Positions 1-7,732 of a stretch of DNA of 64,000 bases are shown piece after piece; the stretch's first letter is position 1, and the number at the start of each line of letters is the position of its first letter. The notes beneath the pieces are model-generated. The model was not told where the DNA came from, ran no database searches, and worked only from the letters and a program-made list of their open reading frames with translations. Made by a program: the position numbers and the translations under genes. The DNA is taken from contig OZ241894.1 of assembly GCA_965203575.1 (NCBI GenBank), positions 3,658,001-3,722,000 on the forward strand. Direction: 5' to 3'. This DNA is from Aldehydirespirator sp965203575. GTDB lineage: Bacteria; Actinomycetota; Acidimicrobiia; Acidimicrobiales; Aldehydirespiratoraceae.

Positions 1-1241
1 TCGAACAGGTTGCCCGACAGGTGCACGAAGCCGGCGTCCTCCAGCAGCGGCTCGTCGGCGGTGCGGATCACGGCGGGATCGGCGATGCCCGCTTCCCCGC
101 AGTTCTGTCCGATGGTGCGGCCGTTGGCGGTGATCGCGTCGGGATGGGGCAGCAGCCCGCCTCGCATGAGCTCGCCCACCACCGCGGGGACTCCTCCGGC
201 GTGGTGGAAGTCCTCCCCCAGGTACTCCCCCGCGGGCATGAGGTTCACCAGCAGCGGCACGGCCAGCCCGTGCTTCTGCCAGTCGTCGTTGTCGAGGGCG
301 ACGCCCAGGTGCGCGGCGACCGCGTTGAGATGGATCGGGGCGTTGCTCGATCCGCCGATGGCGGAGTTCACCACGATGGCGTTCTCGAATGCCTGGCGGG
401 TCATGATGTCGGAGGGGCGCAGGTCCTCCCGCACCATCTCGACGATGCGAACCCCGGTGCGGTAGGCCATCTGGCCCCGCTCCCGGTGCGGCGCGGGGAT
501 GGCGGCCGAGCCCGGCAGCTGCATCCCCAGCGCCTCGGTCAGGCTGTTCATGGTGGTGGCGGTGCCCATGGTGGAGCAGTAGCCCACCGACGGCGCGGCC
601 GAGGCCACCAGGTCGACGAAGCCGGTCTCGTCGACCTCGCCGGCGGCGTAGAGCTCGCGGGCCTTCCAGATGATGGTGCCCGAGCCGGTGCGCCGGCCCT
701 CGTGCCAGCCGCTGAGCATCGGGCCCACCGACAGTGCGATGGCGGGCAGGTTGACGGTGGCCGCGGCCATCAGGCATGCCGGGGTGGTCTTGTCGCAGCC
801 GATGGTGAGCACCACCCCGTCGAGCGGGTAGCCCTGGAGCACCTCGACGATGCTGAGGTAGGCCAGGTTGCGGTCGAGCGCGGCGTTGGGCCGCTTGCCG
901 GTCTCCTGGATGGGGTGCACGCCGAACTCGAAGGCGATCCCGCCGGCCTCGCGGATGCCCTCCCTCACCCGTTTGGCCAGCTCCAGGTGGTGCCGGTTGC
1001 ACGGCGACAGGTCCGAGCCGGTCTGGGCGATCCCGATCATGGGCTTGCCGGACTGGAGTTCCTCGCGGGTCAGCCCGTAGTTGGCGTAGCGCTCGATGTA
1101 GATCCCCGACATGAGCGGATCGTCCACGATGTCGAACCAGGCCGCCGACCGCAGCCCGCCCCGGCCGGGCCCCGGATCGGGACGGGACGCGCCCGACGGG
1201 TGCAGCGGGCGGGGTTCGCCGGATCCGGAGGAAGCAGTCAT
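1..1241 (-). CDS. IlvD/Edd-family dehydratase, 3' end outside window
   Basis: Read on the reverse strand from an ATG at 1241, this gives about 413 residues of an Fe-S dehydratase of the dihydroxy-acid / sugar-acid dehydratase family, usually about 570-600 residues. The C-terminal third is therefore cut off by the window edge. Three family cysteines are visible, in SDLSPCNRHH, TIGCDKTTPACLMAA and SVGYCSTMGTA, as is the segment HPIQETGKRPNAALDRNLAY, which is more typical of pentonate/hexonate dehydratases than of the isoleucine-pathway IlvD. It is the last visible gene of the leftward operon, 34 bases after kynureninase. With the DapA-family and aldehyde dehydrogenase genes upstream it could form a non-phosphorylating sugar-acid route (acid to 2-keto-3-deoxy acid to 2-oxoglutarate semialdehyde to 2-oxoglutarate). 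The family is clear; the substrate is not. Confidence 0.88.
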   Translation of the reverse strand, partial: MTASSGSGEPRPLHPSGASRPDPGPGRGGLRSAAWFDIVDDPLMSGIYIERYANYGLTREELQSGKPMIGIAQTGSDLSPCNRHHLELAKRVREGIREAGGIAFEFGVHPIQETGKRPNAALDRNLAYLSIVEVLQGYPLDGVVLTIGCDKTTPACLMAAATVNLPAIALSVGPMLSGWHEGRRTGSGTIIWKARELYAAGEVDETGFVDLVASAAPSVGYCSTMGTATTMNSLTEALGMQLPGSAAIPAPHRERGQMAYRTGVRIVEMVREDLRPSDIMTRQAFENAIVVNSAIGGSSNAPIHLNAVAAHLGVALDNDDWQKHGLAVPLLVNLMPAGEYLGEDFHHAGGVPAVVGELMRGGLLPHPDAITANGRTIGQNCGEAGIADPAVIRTADEPLLEDAGFVHLSGNLF

Positions 1242-1275
1242 CGCAGCCACGCTACGCGCTCGCCGGGGCGGCGGC

Positions 1276-2568
1276 TCAGTGGGAGACCTCGTCAAGAACG
1301 CGGTCCAGGACGCCCACGAACCGGTGGATGTCGGTGAACGAGTTGTACAGGGGCACCGGCGCGGCCCGGATCACGTCGGGGTAGCGCCAGTCGCAGACGA
1401 CATCGGCGTCCTCCAGTGCCCGATGTACGGCCCGGCCGTCGACGCCGGGCACCTTGACCCGCAGGGCGTACTGGCATCCCCGCTCGGCCGGCGCGGTCGG
1501 TGTGATGATCTCCACCCGGTCGCCGATCACCTCGGCCAGCAGCATGTCCAGGTACTCGATCTGCCGTTGCGACTTGGCCCGCAGCGGCTCCATTCCCCCG
1601 GCCCGGTCGAACACGTCGAGCGACGCCCGCAGAGCGGCCATGGTGAGGATGGGCGGGTTGGAGAGCTGCCACGACTCGACCGTGCCGATGGGATCGAAGA
1701 CGGTTCCCATCTCGAAGCGGATGTCGGGGCGCTGGCCCCACCATCCCAGGAACTTGGGCAGCGACCGGTCGCCGACGTGGCGCTCGTGAACGAAGGCGCC
1801 GCCCACGGTGCCCGGACCGCCGTTGAGGTACTTGTAGCTGCACCACACTGCGAAGTCGACGTTCCAGTCGTGCAGGGCCAGCGGGATGTTGCCCACCGCG
1901 TGGGCGAGGTCGAAGCCGACCCGGGCGCCGGCGTCGTGGGCTGCGGCCGTGATCTCGGCCATCGGCAGCACCTGGCCGGTGTAGTACTGGACGCCGGGGA
2001 GCATCACCAGCGCCAGCTCAGGGCCGTGCTCGGCGATCAGGGCCAGCAGGTCGTCACGCCGCAGTGTCTCTTCCCCCGACCGCGGGCGGGCGACAACCAG
2101 CGACTCGGCCGGATCGTGGCCCCGCTGGCGGATCTGGCTCTCCACCGCGAAGTGGTCGCTGGGGAAGGCGTGGTCCTCGATGAGGATCTTGTGCCGCTCG
2201 GGGGTGGGGTCGTAGAAGCTCACCATCAGCAGGTGCAGGTTGACGGTGAGCGAGTTCATGGCGACGACCTCGTTGGGGCGCCCGCCGACGAGCCGCCCCA
2301 GCGAGCCGGTCAGCAGTTCGTGATACGGCAGCCACGCCAGCTCGCCCTCGAAGTGGGCGGCCGCGCCGAGCCGGGCCCACCGCTCCAGCTCTGTGTTCAC
2401 GTAGCCGGCCGCGGCCCGGGGCACGGCCCCCAGCGAATTCCCGACGAGGTAGATCTGCGGCGACCCGGCCCGGCCCTCCGGAATGCGGAACTCGTCGCGG
2501 AACGAAGCCAGCGGATCGGCCGCGTCCAAGGCCGCCGCGGTGCCGGCGCCGGTGGTGCGCACAGTCAC
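1276..2568 (-). CDS. kynU: kynureninase
   Basis: PLP enzyme that cleaves kynurenine or 3-hydroxykynurenine to (3-hydroxy)anthranilate and alanine. The 430-residue length is normal for KynU. Visible family features are IYLVGNSLGAVP near the N-terminus, the FDLAHAVGN segment (cofactor aspartate), and VWCSYKYLNGGPG, in which the lysine forms the Schiff base. It starts at GTG only 3 bases after the stop of the 3-hydroxyanthranilate dioxygenase gene, so the two are translationally coupled and consecutive in the pathway. Tryptophan 2,3-dioxygenase and kynurenine monooxygenase lie about 12 kb to the right, completing the route except for a dedicated formamidase. Confidence 0.96.
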   Translation of the reverse strand: MTVRTTGAGTAAALDAADPLASFRDEFRIPEGRAGSPQIYLVGNSLGAVPRAAAGYVNTELERWARLGAAAHFEGELAWLPYHELLTGSLGRLVGGRPNEVVAMNSLTVNLHLLMVSFYDPTPERHKILIEDHAFPSDHFAVESQIRQRGHDPAESLVVARPRSGEETLRRDDLLALIAEHGPELALVMLPGVQYYTGQVLPMAEITAAAHDAGARVGFDLAHAVGNIPLALHDWNVDFAVWCSYKYLNGGPGTVGGAFVHERHVGDRSLPKFLGWWGQRPDIRFEMGTVFDPIGTVESWQLSNPPILTMAALRASLDVFDRAGGMEPLRAKSQRQIEYLDMLLAEVIGDRVEIITPTAPAERGCQYALRVKVPGVDGRAVHRALEDADVVCDWRYPDVIRAAPVPLYNSFTDIHRFVGVLDRVLDEVSH

Positions 2569-2571
2569 TTA

Positions 2572-3123
2572 CTACAGCTTGACCCAGCCTTCGGGGGGTT
2601 CCTTGCCCGGATGCAGCGCTCCGCACCGGCCGCAGGTGCGCAGCTCCTCGTGCTGGTAGAAGCGCTCGAACAGCGGGGGCAGATCCCGCACGATGCTGGT
2701 CAGGATGACTTCGACCCGGTGGACGAGCGACTCGCAGATGAAGCAGTACCACTCGAAGCCGTCCTGGGCCCCTTCGGGACGCTTGGGCTCGACCACCAGC
2801 CCGATCGATCCGGCCTGGGGCCGCTGGGGGGAGTGGCGTACATGGGCCGGCAGCAGGAAGATCTCGCCCTCGCTGATGGGGACGTCGTAGTGGGTGCCGT
2901 CCTCGATGACTTTGAGCACCATGTTGCCCTCGAGCTGGTAGAAGAACTCCTCGACGGGGTCGTCGTGGAAGTCGGTGCGCCGGTTGGGGCCGCCCACGAC
3001 GGTGACCATGAGGTCGGCCTCCTCCCAGATCTGCTGGTTGCCGACCGGCGGTTTGAGCAGGTCGCGGTGCTCGTCGATCCACTTCTGGAAGTTGAATGCC
3101 GCTAGCCGGGTCCCGTTCGTCAT
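2572..3123 (-). CDS. nbaC: 3-hydroxyanthranilate 3,4-dioxygenase
   Basis: Non-haem Fe(II) ring-cleaving dioxygenase converting 3-hydroxyanthranilate to 2-amino-3-carboxymuconate semialdehyde, the precursor of quinolinate. The cupin core shows the Fe ligands in DFHDDPVEEFFYQLEG (His and Glu) and LPAHVRHSP (His). The C-terminal extension has the extra rubredoxin-like metal site of bacterial enzymes, CFIC and CGRCG. The ATG at 3123 is preferred over the longer frame from 3159 because AAGGAGCGGTC lies directly upstream and the family begins close to NFQKWIDEH. It is 17 bases downstream of the DapA-family gene and 3 bases before kynU. No ACMS decarboxylase is visible, so quinolinate/NAD formation is as plausible as full catabolism. 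Confidence 0.96.
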   Translation of the reverse strand: MTNGTRLAAFNFQKWIDEHRDLLKPPVGNQQIWEEADLMVTVVGGPNRRTDFHDDPVEEFFYQLEGNMVLKVIEDGTHYDVPISEGEIFLLPAHVRHSPQRPQAGSIGLVVEPKRPEGAQDGFEWYCFICESLVHRVEVILTSIVRDLPPLFERFYQHEELRTCGRCGALHPGKEPPEGWVKL

Positions 3124-3140
3124 GACCGCTCCTTCCTGGG

Positions 3141-4094
3141 TCACACCCGCAGTCTGCACTGCTCGAAGGCCTCGCGTGTGGCGGCCTTCTCGCTGTCGGT
3201 CAGCTCCAGCAGCGGCCGGCGGACCCGGCCTCCGACCTGTCCGAGCAGATGCTGCCAGTACTTCTGGTGGGCGTGGGGTTTCTCGGCCGGTCGGGTCCGC
3301 TTCAGGGCGTCGCGCACCGGGTTGAGGCTCTCGCTGATGCGGCGCGCCGCGGCCGCGTCGCCCGCGAACGCGGCCTGGGTGTAGTCGTGCATCCGCCGAT
3401 CACATGCCGTCTGCAGCAGGTACGGCGGCGACGAGCACAGGTAGAGCTTCCAGTCGAGTTCGAGGATGTTGTCGAGCCACTCGGCCTCCGACGCGGTGCT
3501 CACCTGGATCCGGTCGGAGGCCAGCGCGGTGAGTTCGGCGTACATCGGGCGGGGGACGCTGTACTTGATGGCCACCACGTTGTCGAGGTCGGCCAGCCGG
3601 TCGCACAGCTGGGGCGACATCAGGTACCCGCTGTCGGGGTGGCTCCACAGCGCGATGCCGATGTCGACGGCCTGCGAGATCGTCTCGTAGTACCGGTAGA
3701 CGGTGTCGTCGTGCTCCGAGACGAAGTGCAGCGTCGGGGCGTGCACCACGATGTAGCCCGCCCCGGCCCGCTCGGCGTGACGGGCGAGGTCGATGACGAC
3801 ATCAAGGTTCTGGTCCGAGCACGACATGATCGTCTGCGCCCGCCCACCGGTGGCTTCGACGGCGATCTCCAGGCTGCGCTTGCGCTCGTCGAGGCTCATC
3901 GAGAAGAACTCCCCCTGCTTGCCGGACACGAAGATCCCGGCGATGCCCAGGTCCTCGGTCCAGTGGCGGATGTTCTCGGTGAACCCGTCCTCGTCGATGC
4001 GCAGGTCGTCGGTGAACGGCGTAAGGGCCGCGGCCCAGATGCCCTTCATGTTGGTCCGGGCGTAGTCCTTGGCATCGGCTCTGGCGTAGTGCAT
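3141..4094 (-). CDS. DapA-family (class I aldolase-like) lyase/dehydratase
   Basis: A 317-residue TIM-barrel protein of the dihydrodipicolinate synthase / N-acetylneuraminate lyase superfamily, close to the usual 290-320. The N-terminus KGIWAAALTPFTDD and the strand VVAIKYSVPRP carrying the Schiff-base lysine are visible. Members include dihydrodipicolinate synthase, 2-keto-3-deoxy-sugar-acid dehydratases and aldolases, and hydratase-aldolases of aromatic degradation. Placement between an aldehyde dehydrogenase and kynurenine genes makes a lysine-biosynthesis role unlikely. With the IlvD/Edd gene and the aldehyde dehydrogenase it would fit 2-keto-3-deoxy-pentonate dehydration to 2-oxoglutarate semialdehyde. 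AGGAGG lies about 12 bases before the chosen ATG. Confidence 0.85.
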   Translation of the reverse strand: MHYARADAKDYARTNMKGIWAAALTPFTDDLRIDEDGFTENIRHWTEDLGIAGIFVSGKQGEFFSMSLDERKRSLEIAVEATGGRAQTIMSCSDQNLDVVIDLARHAERAGAGYIVVHAPTLHFVSEHDDTVYRYYETISQAVDIGIALWSHPDSGYLMSPQLCDRLADLDNVVAIKYSVPRPMYAELTALASDRIQVSTASEAEWLDNILELDWKLYLCSSPPYLLQTACDRRMHDYTQAAFAGDAAAARRISESLNPVRDALKRTRPAEKPHAHQKYWQHLLGQVGGRVRRPLLELTDSEKAATREAFEQCRLRV

Positions 4095-4118
4095 TTCGCG
4101 GCCGGAAGCCTCCTGTGG

Positions 4119-5564
4119 CTAGACGATCGAGATGCTGTGGGAGACGTTCTTGACGACCATGTAGTTGTGGAGGCCCTCGACCCCGCCCTCGCGGCCGTAC
4201 CCGCTGGACTTGACGCCGCCGAAGGGCGTCTCGGGCACCGACGCCTCGAGCGTGTTGATCGACAGGGTCCCGGCCTGCACCCGCTCCACCATCCGGTCGG
4301 CGTAGTCGGCCCGGTTGGTGAACCCGTAGGCAGCGAGTCCGAATTGCACCGAGTTGGCGCACTCGATGGCGTCGTCGAGCGAGCCCACCCGGTTGACGAT
4401 GGCCACCGGCCCGAAGGGCTCCTCCTGCATCACCCGGGCGTCGGCGGGGACGTCGGCGAGCACGGTGGGCTCGAAGAAGCAGCCCGACGATCCGATCCTG
4501 GAGCCGCCGGTGGCAACCTCCGCGCCCTTGTCGCGGGCGTCGGCCACGAACTCGGTGATGGCGGCCAGCCGGCGGTCGTTGGCCAGCGGGCCCATCTCCA
4601 CGCCGGGTTCCATCCCGTCGCCGACCACCGTGGCCGCGGCCCGCTCGGTGAACACGTTGAGGAACTCCCGGTAGATGCTGTCGTGCACGAAGAAGCGCGT
4701 CGGGGAGGTGCACACCTGCCCGGCGTTGCGCATCTTGCGCACCGCGGAGGTGACCGCGGCCGCCCGCACGTCGGTGTCCTCGCACACGATCACCGGCGCA
4801 TGCCCGCCCAACTCCATCAGTACCGGCGTCATGTGGTCCGAGGCCATACCGGTGAGATGCCGCCCCACCGCGGTCGACCCGGTGAAGGCCACCAGCCGGA
4901 TCGACTCGTGCGGGATCAGGTACTCCGAGATCTCCGACGGCACGCCGTACACCAGGTTCAGCACCCCCGGCGGCAGGCCGGCGTCGTGGAAGGCCCGGGC
5001 GATGTGCATGGCGCCCGCCGGGGTCTCCTCGGCCGGCTTGAGGATGATGGAGCATCCCGCCGCGATCGCGCCGGCCACCTTGCGGGCGGGCTGGCTCATC
5101 GGGAAGTTCCACGGCGAGAACGCGGCCACCGCGCCGATGGGCTGATGGTGCACGATGTAGTTGATGCCCGGCTCGCTGGGGATGACCCGGCCGTAGGTGC
5201 GCACCGCTTCGCCGGCGTCCCATTCGAAGAACTCGGCGCCCCGGATGACTTCCAGCTTGGCCTGCTGGTAAGGCTTGCCCAGTTCGAGGGTGATGTCATG
5301 GCCGATCTCGGCCTGGCGCTCGCGCATGATGGCCGCGGCCCGGCGCAGCACGTCGGCCCGATCCCTGGGCGCGGTCTGGCTCCAGACCGCGAACCCCTTG
5401 GCGGCTGCCTCCAGCGCGTCGTCGAGGTCCTGCCGGCCGGCCCGGGCCAGCCGCCCGATGACCTGCTCGTCGGCCGGGTTGACCACCGGCAGATCGTCCG
5501 CCGTCATGCGCCAGGAGCCGCCGATGTAGAGCCCGACGTCGGGATAGTCACTCATCGCCCGCAT
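4119..5564 (-). CDS. NAD(P)-dependent aldehyde dehydrogenase
   Basis: A 481-residue soluble aldehyde dehydrogenase of the succinate-semialdehyde / 2-oxoglutarate-semialdehyde type. The catalytic glutamate sits in LMELGGHAPVIV and the nucleophilic cysteine in NAGQVCTSPTRF; FSPWNFPMSQPARKVAGAI carries the cofactor lysine region. It is the first gene of the leftward operon. Two in-frame ATGs exist (5564 and 5555). The first is chosen because a TAGATT -10 hexamer stands exactly 6 bases upstream, consistent with a leaderless message. Possible substrates from context are 2-oxoglutarate semialdehyde or 2-aminomuconate semialdehyde; the sequence does not decide. Confidence 0.9.
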   Translation of the reverse strand: MRAMSDYPDVGLYIGGSWRMTADDLPVVNPADEQVIGRLARAGRQDLDDALEAAAKGFAVWSQTAPRDRADVLRRAAAIMRERQAEIGHDITLELGKPYQQAKLEVIRGAEFFEWDAGEAVRTYGRVIPSEPGINYIVHHQPIGAVAAFSPWNFPMSQPARKVAGAIAAGCSIILKPAEETPAGAMHIARAFHDAGLPPGVLNLVYGVPSEISEYLIPHESIRLVAFTGSTAVGRHLTGMASDHMTPVLMELGGHAPVIVCEDTDVRAAAVTSAVRKMRNAGQVCTSPTRFFVHDSIYREFLNVFTERAAATVVGDGMEPGVEMGPLANDRRLAAITEFVADARDKGAEVATGGSRIGSSGCFFEPTVLADVPADARVMQEEPFGPVAIVNRVGSLDDAIECANSVQFGLAAYGFTNRADYADRMVERVQAGTLSINTLEASVPETPFGGVKSSGYGREGGVEGLHNYMVVKNVSHSISIV

Positions 5565-5570
5565 GGCAAG

Positions 5571-5576
5571 AATCTA
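5571..5576 (-). promoter_or_regulatory. -10 element TAGATT of the aldehyde dehydrogenase operon (leaderless)
   Basis: On the reverse strand TAGATT is followed by CTTGCC and then the ATG. This TANNNT-N6-start spacing recurs before four other genes in the window and marks transcription that starts at or next to the start codon. Confidence 0.6.
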
Positions 5577-5619
5577 AGTCTTGGCCCGACCGCCCGCGAA
5601 TGCCGAGTCTCGGGGTTCG

Positions 5620-5637
5620 CATACCAGTCGTGGTAAG
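5620..5637. promoter_or_regulatory. CATACC-N6-GGTAAG palindromic site 1
   Basis: CATACCAGTCGTGGTAAG lies about 55 bases upstream of the aldehyde dehydrogenase start, just past the end of the LysR gene. The same half-sites with the same 6-base spacer occur at 7501-7518 and, inverted and slightly changed, at 7621-7638. It is probably an operator or activator site for the operon; the neighbouring LysR protein is the obvious candidate to bind it. Confidence 0.55.
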
Positions 5638-5646
5638 GCCCCAACC

Positions 5647-6588
5647 TCATGCGTCAGGCCTCGAGCGAGCACGGGCTGCGTGCCGCAATGCCTCGATGAG
5701 CCCGTGAGCGCTGGCGGGAAGTTCGCCGCCTGATCGGGTGATGATGCCGACTGGGACCGATGTGCCCTCTATTTCGACCTCGAGCGACACCAACGCGTCG
5801 CGATCGAGGTCGTCGACGAATATTCCCGACGGGACGACAGCCAGATGCTCACCTCGTAGCACGAGCGCTCTCAGCGGCACGGGCGCAACGCACTCGGTGA
5901 CGTTGTGCGGTGTTCGACTGCACGCCCGGATAAAGGCGGCTTCGATCTGATGGCGCAGCGAGGTGTCGCGTGGCGGCAGGATCCAGGAGTCGTCCACGAG
6001 TTCGGCCAGGCTTCCCCGGTGCCCAGACCGGAGATGGCTCGGAGTGCAGACGACCTGCACGTCATCGTCGTACAGCGGCTCGACGTCCACACCCGGCATA
6101 GAGGCCAGAGGAGTCACGCGCCCTACCACGAAGTCGACCTGACCCGACATCAGATCTTCGTGGAGTCGATCTGGAGTCCCCTCAGAGATGGCGACCCCAA
6201 CGCCTGGATGTCGGCGCGTGACCTCGAATACCGCAACCGGCAAGATGTCTCCGGTACCGGCGAGGAGCGTGCCCACTCGCACTTCGCCGCGGTGGCCGCT
6301 TGCGATCTCATCGGCATGGCGCAGCAGCGAGCCCAACTCGGAAGTAACCAGCTGCATGTGGGTGATGAGCGGAGCGCCCGCCGCGGTGACCGTCATGCCC
6401 TTGGGCCCCCGATCGAACAGCCGTACACCGAGGATCCGCTCCAGTTCTGCCAACGAGCGGGACATGGCGGGCTGGGTCAGGTGCAGCACTGCGCTGGCCT
6501 CGCGGATCGATCCGCGGTGGGCGATCGTCGCCGCCACGATCATGTGGCGGAGCCTGATCTGCCGTGACAGCAGCTCGGCCGGCCGCAT
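5647..6588 (-). CDS. LysR-type transcriptional regulator
   Basis: A 313-residue LTTR. The N-terminal winged helix-turn-helix is at about residues 10-70 (GSIREASAVLHLTQPAMSRS, then LFDRGPKGMTVTAAG). The effector-binding domain follows from about residue 95 (GEVRVGTLLAG, then GQVDFVVGRV), of the GbpR/PcaQ-like type that senses aromatic or sugar acids. It sits upstream of and parallel to the aldehyde dehydrogenase operon. The start is supported by TATCAT placed 6 bases upstream. It is the likely regulator of both the catabolic operon and the hydrolase/transporter genes, which share a palindromic upstream motif. Confidence 0.93.
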   Translation of the reverse strand: MRPAELLSRQIRLRHMIVAATIAHRGSIREASAVLHLTQPAMSRSLAELERILGVRLFDRGPKGMTVTAAGAPLITHMQLVTSELGSLLRHADEIASGHRGEVRVGTLLAGTGDILPVAVFEVTRRHPGVGVAISEGTPDRLHEDLMSGQVDFVVGRVTPLASMPGVDVEPLYDDDVQVVCTPSHLRSGHRGSLAELVDDSWILPPRDTSLRHQIEAAFIRACSRTPHNVTECVAPVPLRALVLRGEHLAVVPSGIFVDDLDRDALVSLEVEIEGTSVPVGIITRSGGELPASAHGLIEALRHAARARSRPDA

Positions 6589-6594
6589 CGATTG

Positions 6595-6600
6595 ATGATA
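6595..6600 (-). promoter_or_regulatory. -10 element TATCAT of the LysR gene (leaderless)
   Basis: On the reverse strand TATCAT, then CAATCG, then the ATG at 6588: the same TANNNT-N6-start arrangement as at 5571, 12743, 40731 and 43915. Confidence 0.6.
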
Positions 6601-6651
6601 TCGGTATGTATCAGCAGGGATCCCTGCCGCTGTTGCGAGGTGCGGCCTGCC

Positions 6652-7386
6652 TCAGTCTCGTCCGGCCTCAATGATCTTCGCGGCGAGCAGGTCCGGGTTC
6701 GAGAAGAGCGCTTCGTGCCCGCCGGGCATCTGCACGATCCGGGCCAGGCCCAGCCGTGCACTGAAGCGGGGATGCCAGGCGAACTCGCCGTGGGGCATGG
6801 CGATGTCCTCGGTGCAGTTGAGGTAGGACTTCGCGATCGGAAGGTCCCAGAACCGCTTCAGACTCAGCTTGTCCGACAGCGTCTTGCGCGGGTGGGGGCT
6901 GGTCAGCTCGTAGGTTCGCTGGGCTTCGGCTCCGTCCATGTCGTTGCAGAAGACTTCTCGCCACACCACGAAGGGCAGCACGCAGGACCCGTCGCCCCGC
7001 TCGGCGGCGCTGCCGTCCATCATGCCCTTGTAGTGGGGTGGGCTGACGTCGTCGATGGACTCGCCGTCGAGCAGCACGAAGGCGTTCCAGTAGACGAGTC
7101 GCCGAATCCGCTCCCCGATCGCCTCGGCGACCGCGGAGATGATCGTGCCGCCGTAGCTGTGGCCCACGAGGATGATGCCATCGAGATCTGCCTCCTCGAT
7201 GTACGCCACCGCCGATGCGGTGGCGGTCTCGTGGCCGATGGTGCGGTCGATGTCGTCGCCGTGGCCGTTGCCGGCCAGCGTCGGAGTATGAACGGTGTGG
7301 CCCTCGGCTCGGATGCACTCGGCCACGTCGGACCACCCAGACCCGTCGTGCCATGCTCCGTGGATGAGAACGTAGGTGTCGGCCAT
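6652..7386 (-). CDS. alpha/beta hydrolase (EstA/salicylate-esterase-like)
   Basis: A 244-residue serine hydrolase. The oxyanion-hole region is VLIHGAWHDGSGW, the nucleophile elbow GHSYGGT (Ser about residue 81) and the catalytic histidine is in MPGGHEALFSNPD. The ATG at 7386 is preferred to the longer frame from 7623 because AGGGGGATG lies just upstream and homologous proteins begin at the first strand. There is no signal peptide, so it should be cytoplasmic. It is transcribed divergently from the transporter, with one copy of the shared palindrome on its side. A tempting role is hydrolysis of N-formylkynurenine or another pathway ester/amide, because no classical kynurenine formamidase is visible, but the sequence does not show this. 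Confidence 0.85.
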   Translation of the reverse strand: MADTYVLIHGAWHDGSGWSDVAECIRAEGHTVHTPTLAGNGHGDDIDRTIGHETATASAVAYIEEADLDGIILVGHSYGGTIISAVAEAIGERIRRLVYWNAFVLLDGESIDDVSPPHYKGMMDGSAAERGDGSCVLPFVVWREVFCNDMDGAEAQRTYELTSPHPRKTLSDKLSLKRFWDLPIAKSYLNCTEDIAMPHGEFAWHPRFSARLGLARIVQMPGGHEALFSNPDLLAAKIIEAGRD

Positions 7387-7500
7387 GAAGACATCCCCCT
7401 GTCTGGATGATCGGTCTGTTCCGCAGCGGTACGCACGGAGCGATAGGAACAATGATTGAGCCTCACAACGCCCGGCGCCATTGCGATCCACGTCAGGAGA

Positions 7501-7518
7501 CATACCGCTTCTGGTAAG
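7501..7518. promoter_or_regulatory. CATACC-N6-GGTAAG palindromic site 2
   Basis: CATACCGCTTCTGGTAAG, about 115 bases upstream of the hydrolase start. The half-sites are identical to site 1 at 5620 while the spacer differs, which is what a protein-binding site looks like. Confidence 0.55.
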
Positions 7519-7620
7519 GATCAGCTTCGGGGCAAGCCGGCGTGCCTCGATTAGCAGCGAAAAGCCCGTAGCCAACAGTCCTGAGTGATACGCAGCAGCG
7601 GACATAGCAGTCGTTGGATG

Positions 7621-7638
7621 CATAACTCGATTGGTATG
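7621..7638. promoter_or_regulatory. palindromic site 3 (inverted, one half-site changed)
   Basis: CATAACTCGATTGGTATG. Read on the reverse strand it is CATACC-N6-GTTATG, matching the other two sites in the first half and in spacer length. It lies about 95-110 bases upstream of the transporter operon. Confidence 0.45.
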
Positions 7639-7732
7639 TCTTGGTCCTGGGTCGGCACTACCCGATTCGACGTTCGAGGCTTAGGTTCGCCCCACCGCGG
7701 TGCATCCAGCCCGCGTCCTTAAGGAGGGGCAC

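Larger units (their letters stand above)
7387..7732. other. divergent control region between hydrolase and transporter operon
   Basis: This 346-base stretch holds no convincing gene. It contains the two palindromic sites at 7501-7518 and 7621-7638 and the ribosome-binding site AAGGAGGGG (7721-7729) of the binding-protein gene. I saw no clear rho-independent terminator. Confidence 0.6.

Noticed and set aside
21..3105. Long forward-strand reading frames in the first 9 kb
   Set aside because: They are antisense shadows of clearly recognisable reverse-strand enzymes, a common artefact in high-GC DNA, and their translations are Arg/Gly/His-rich.
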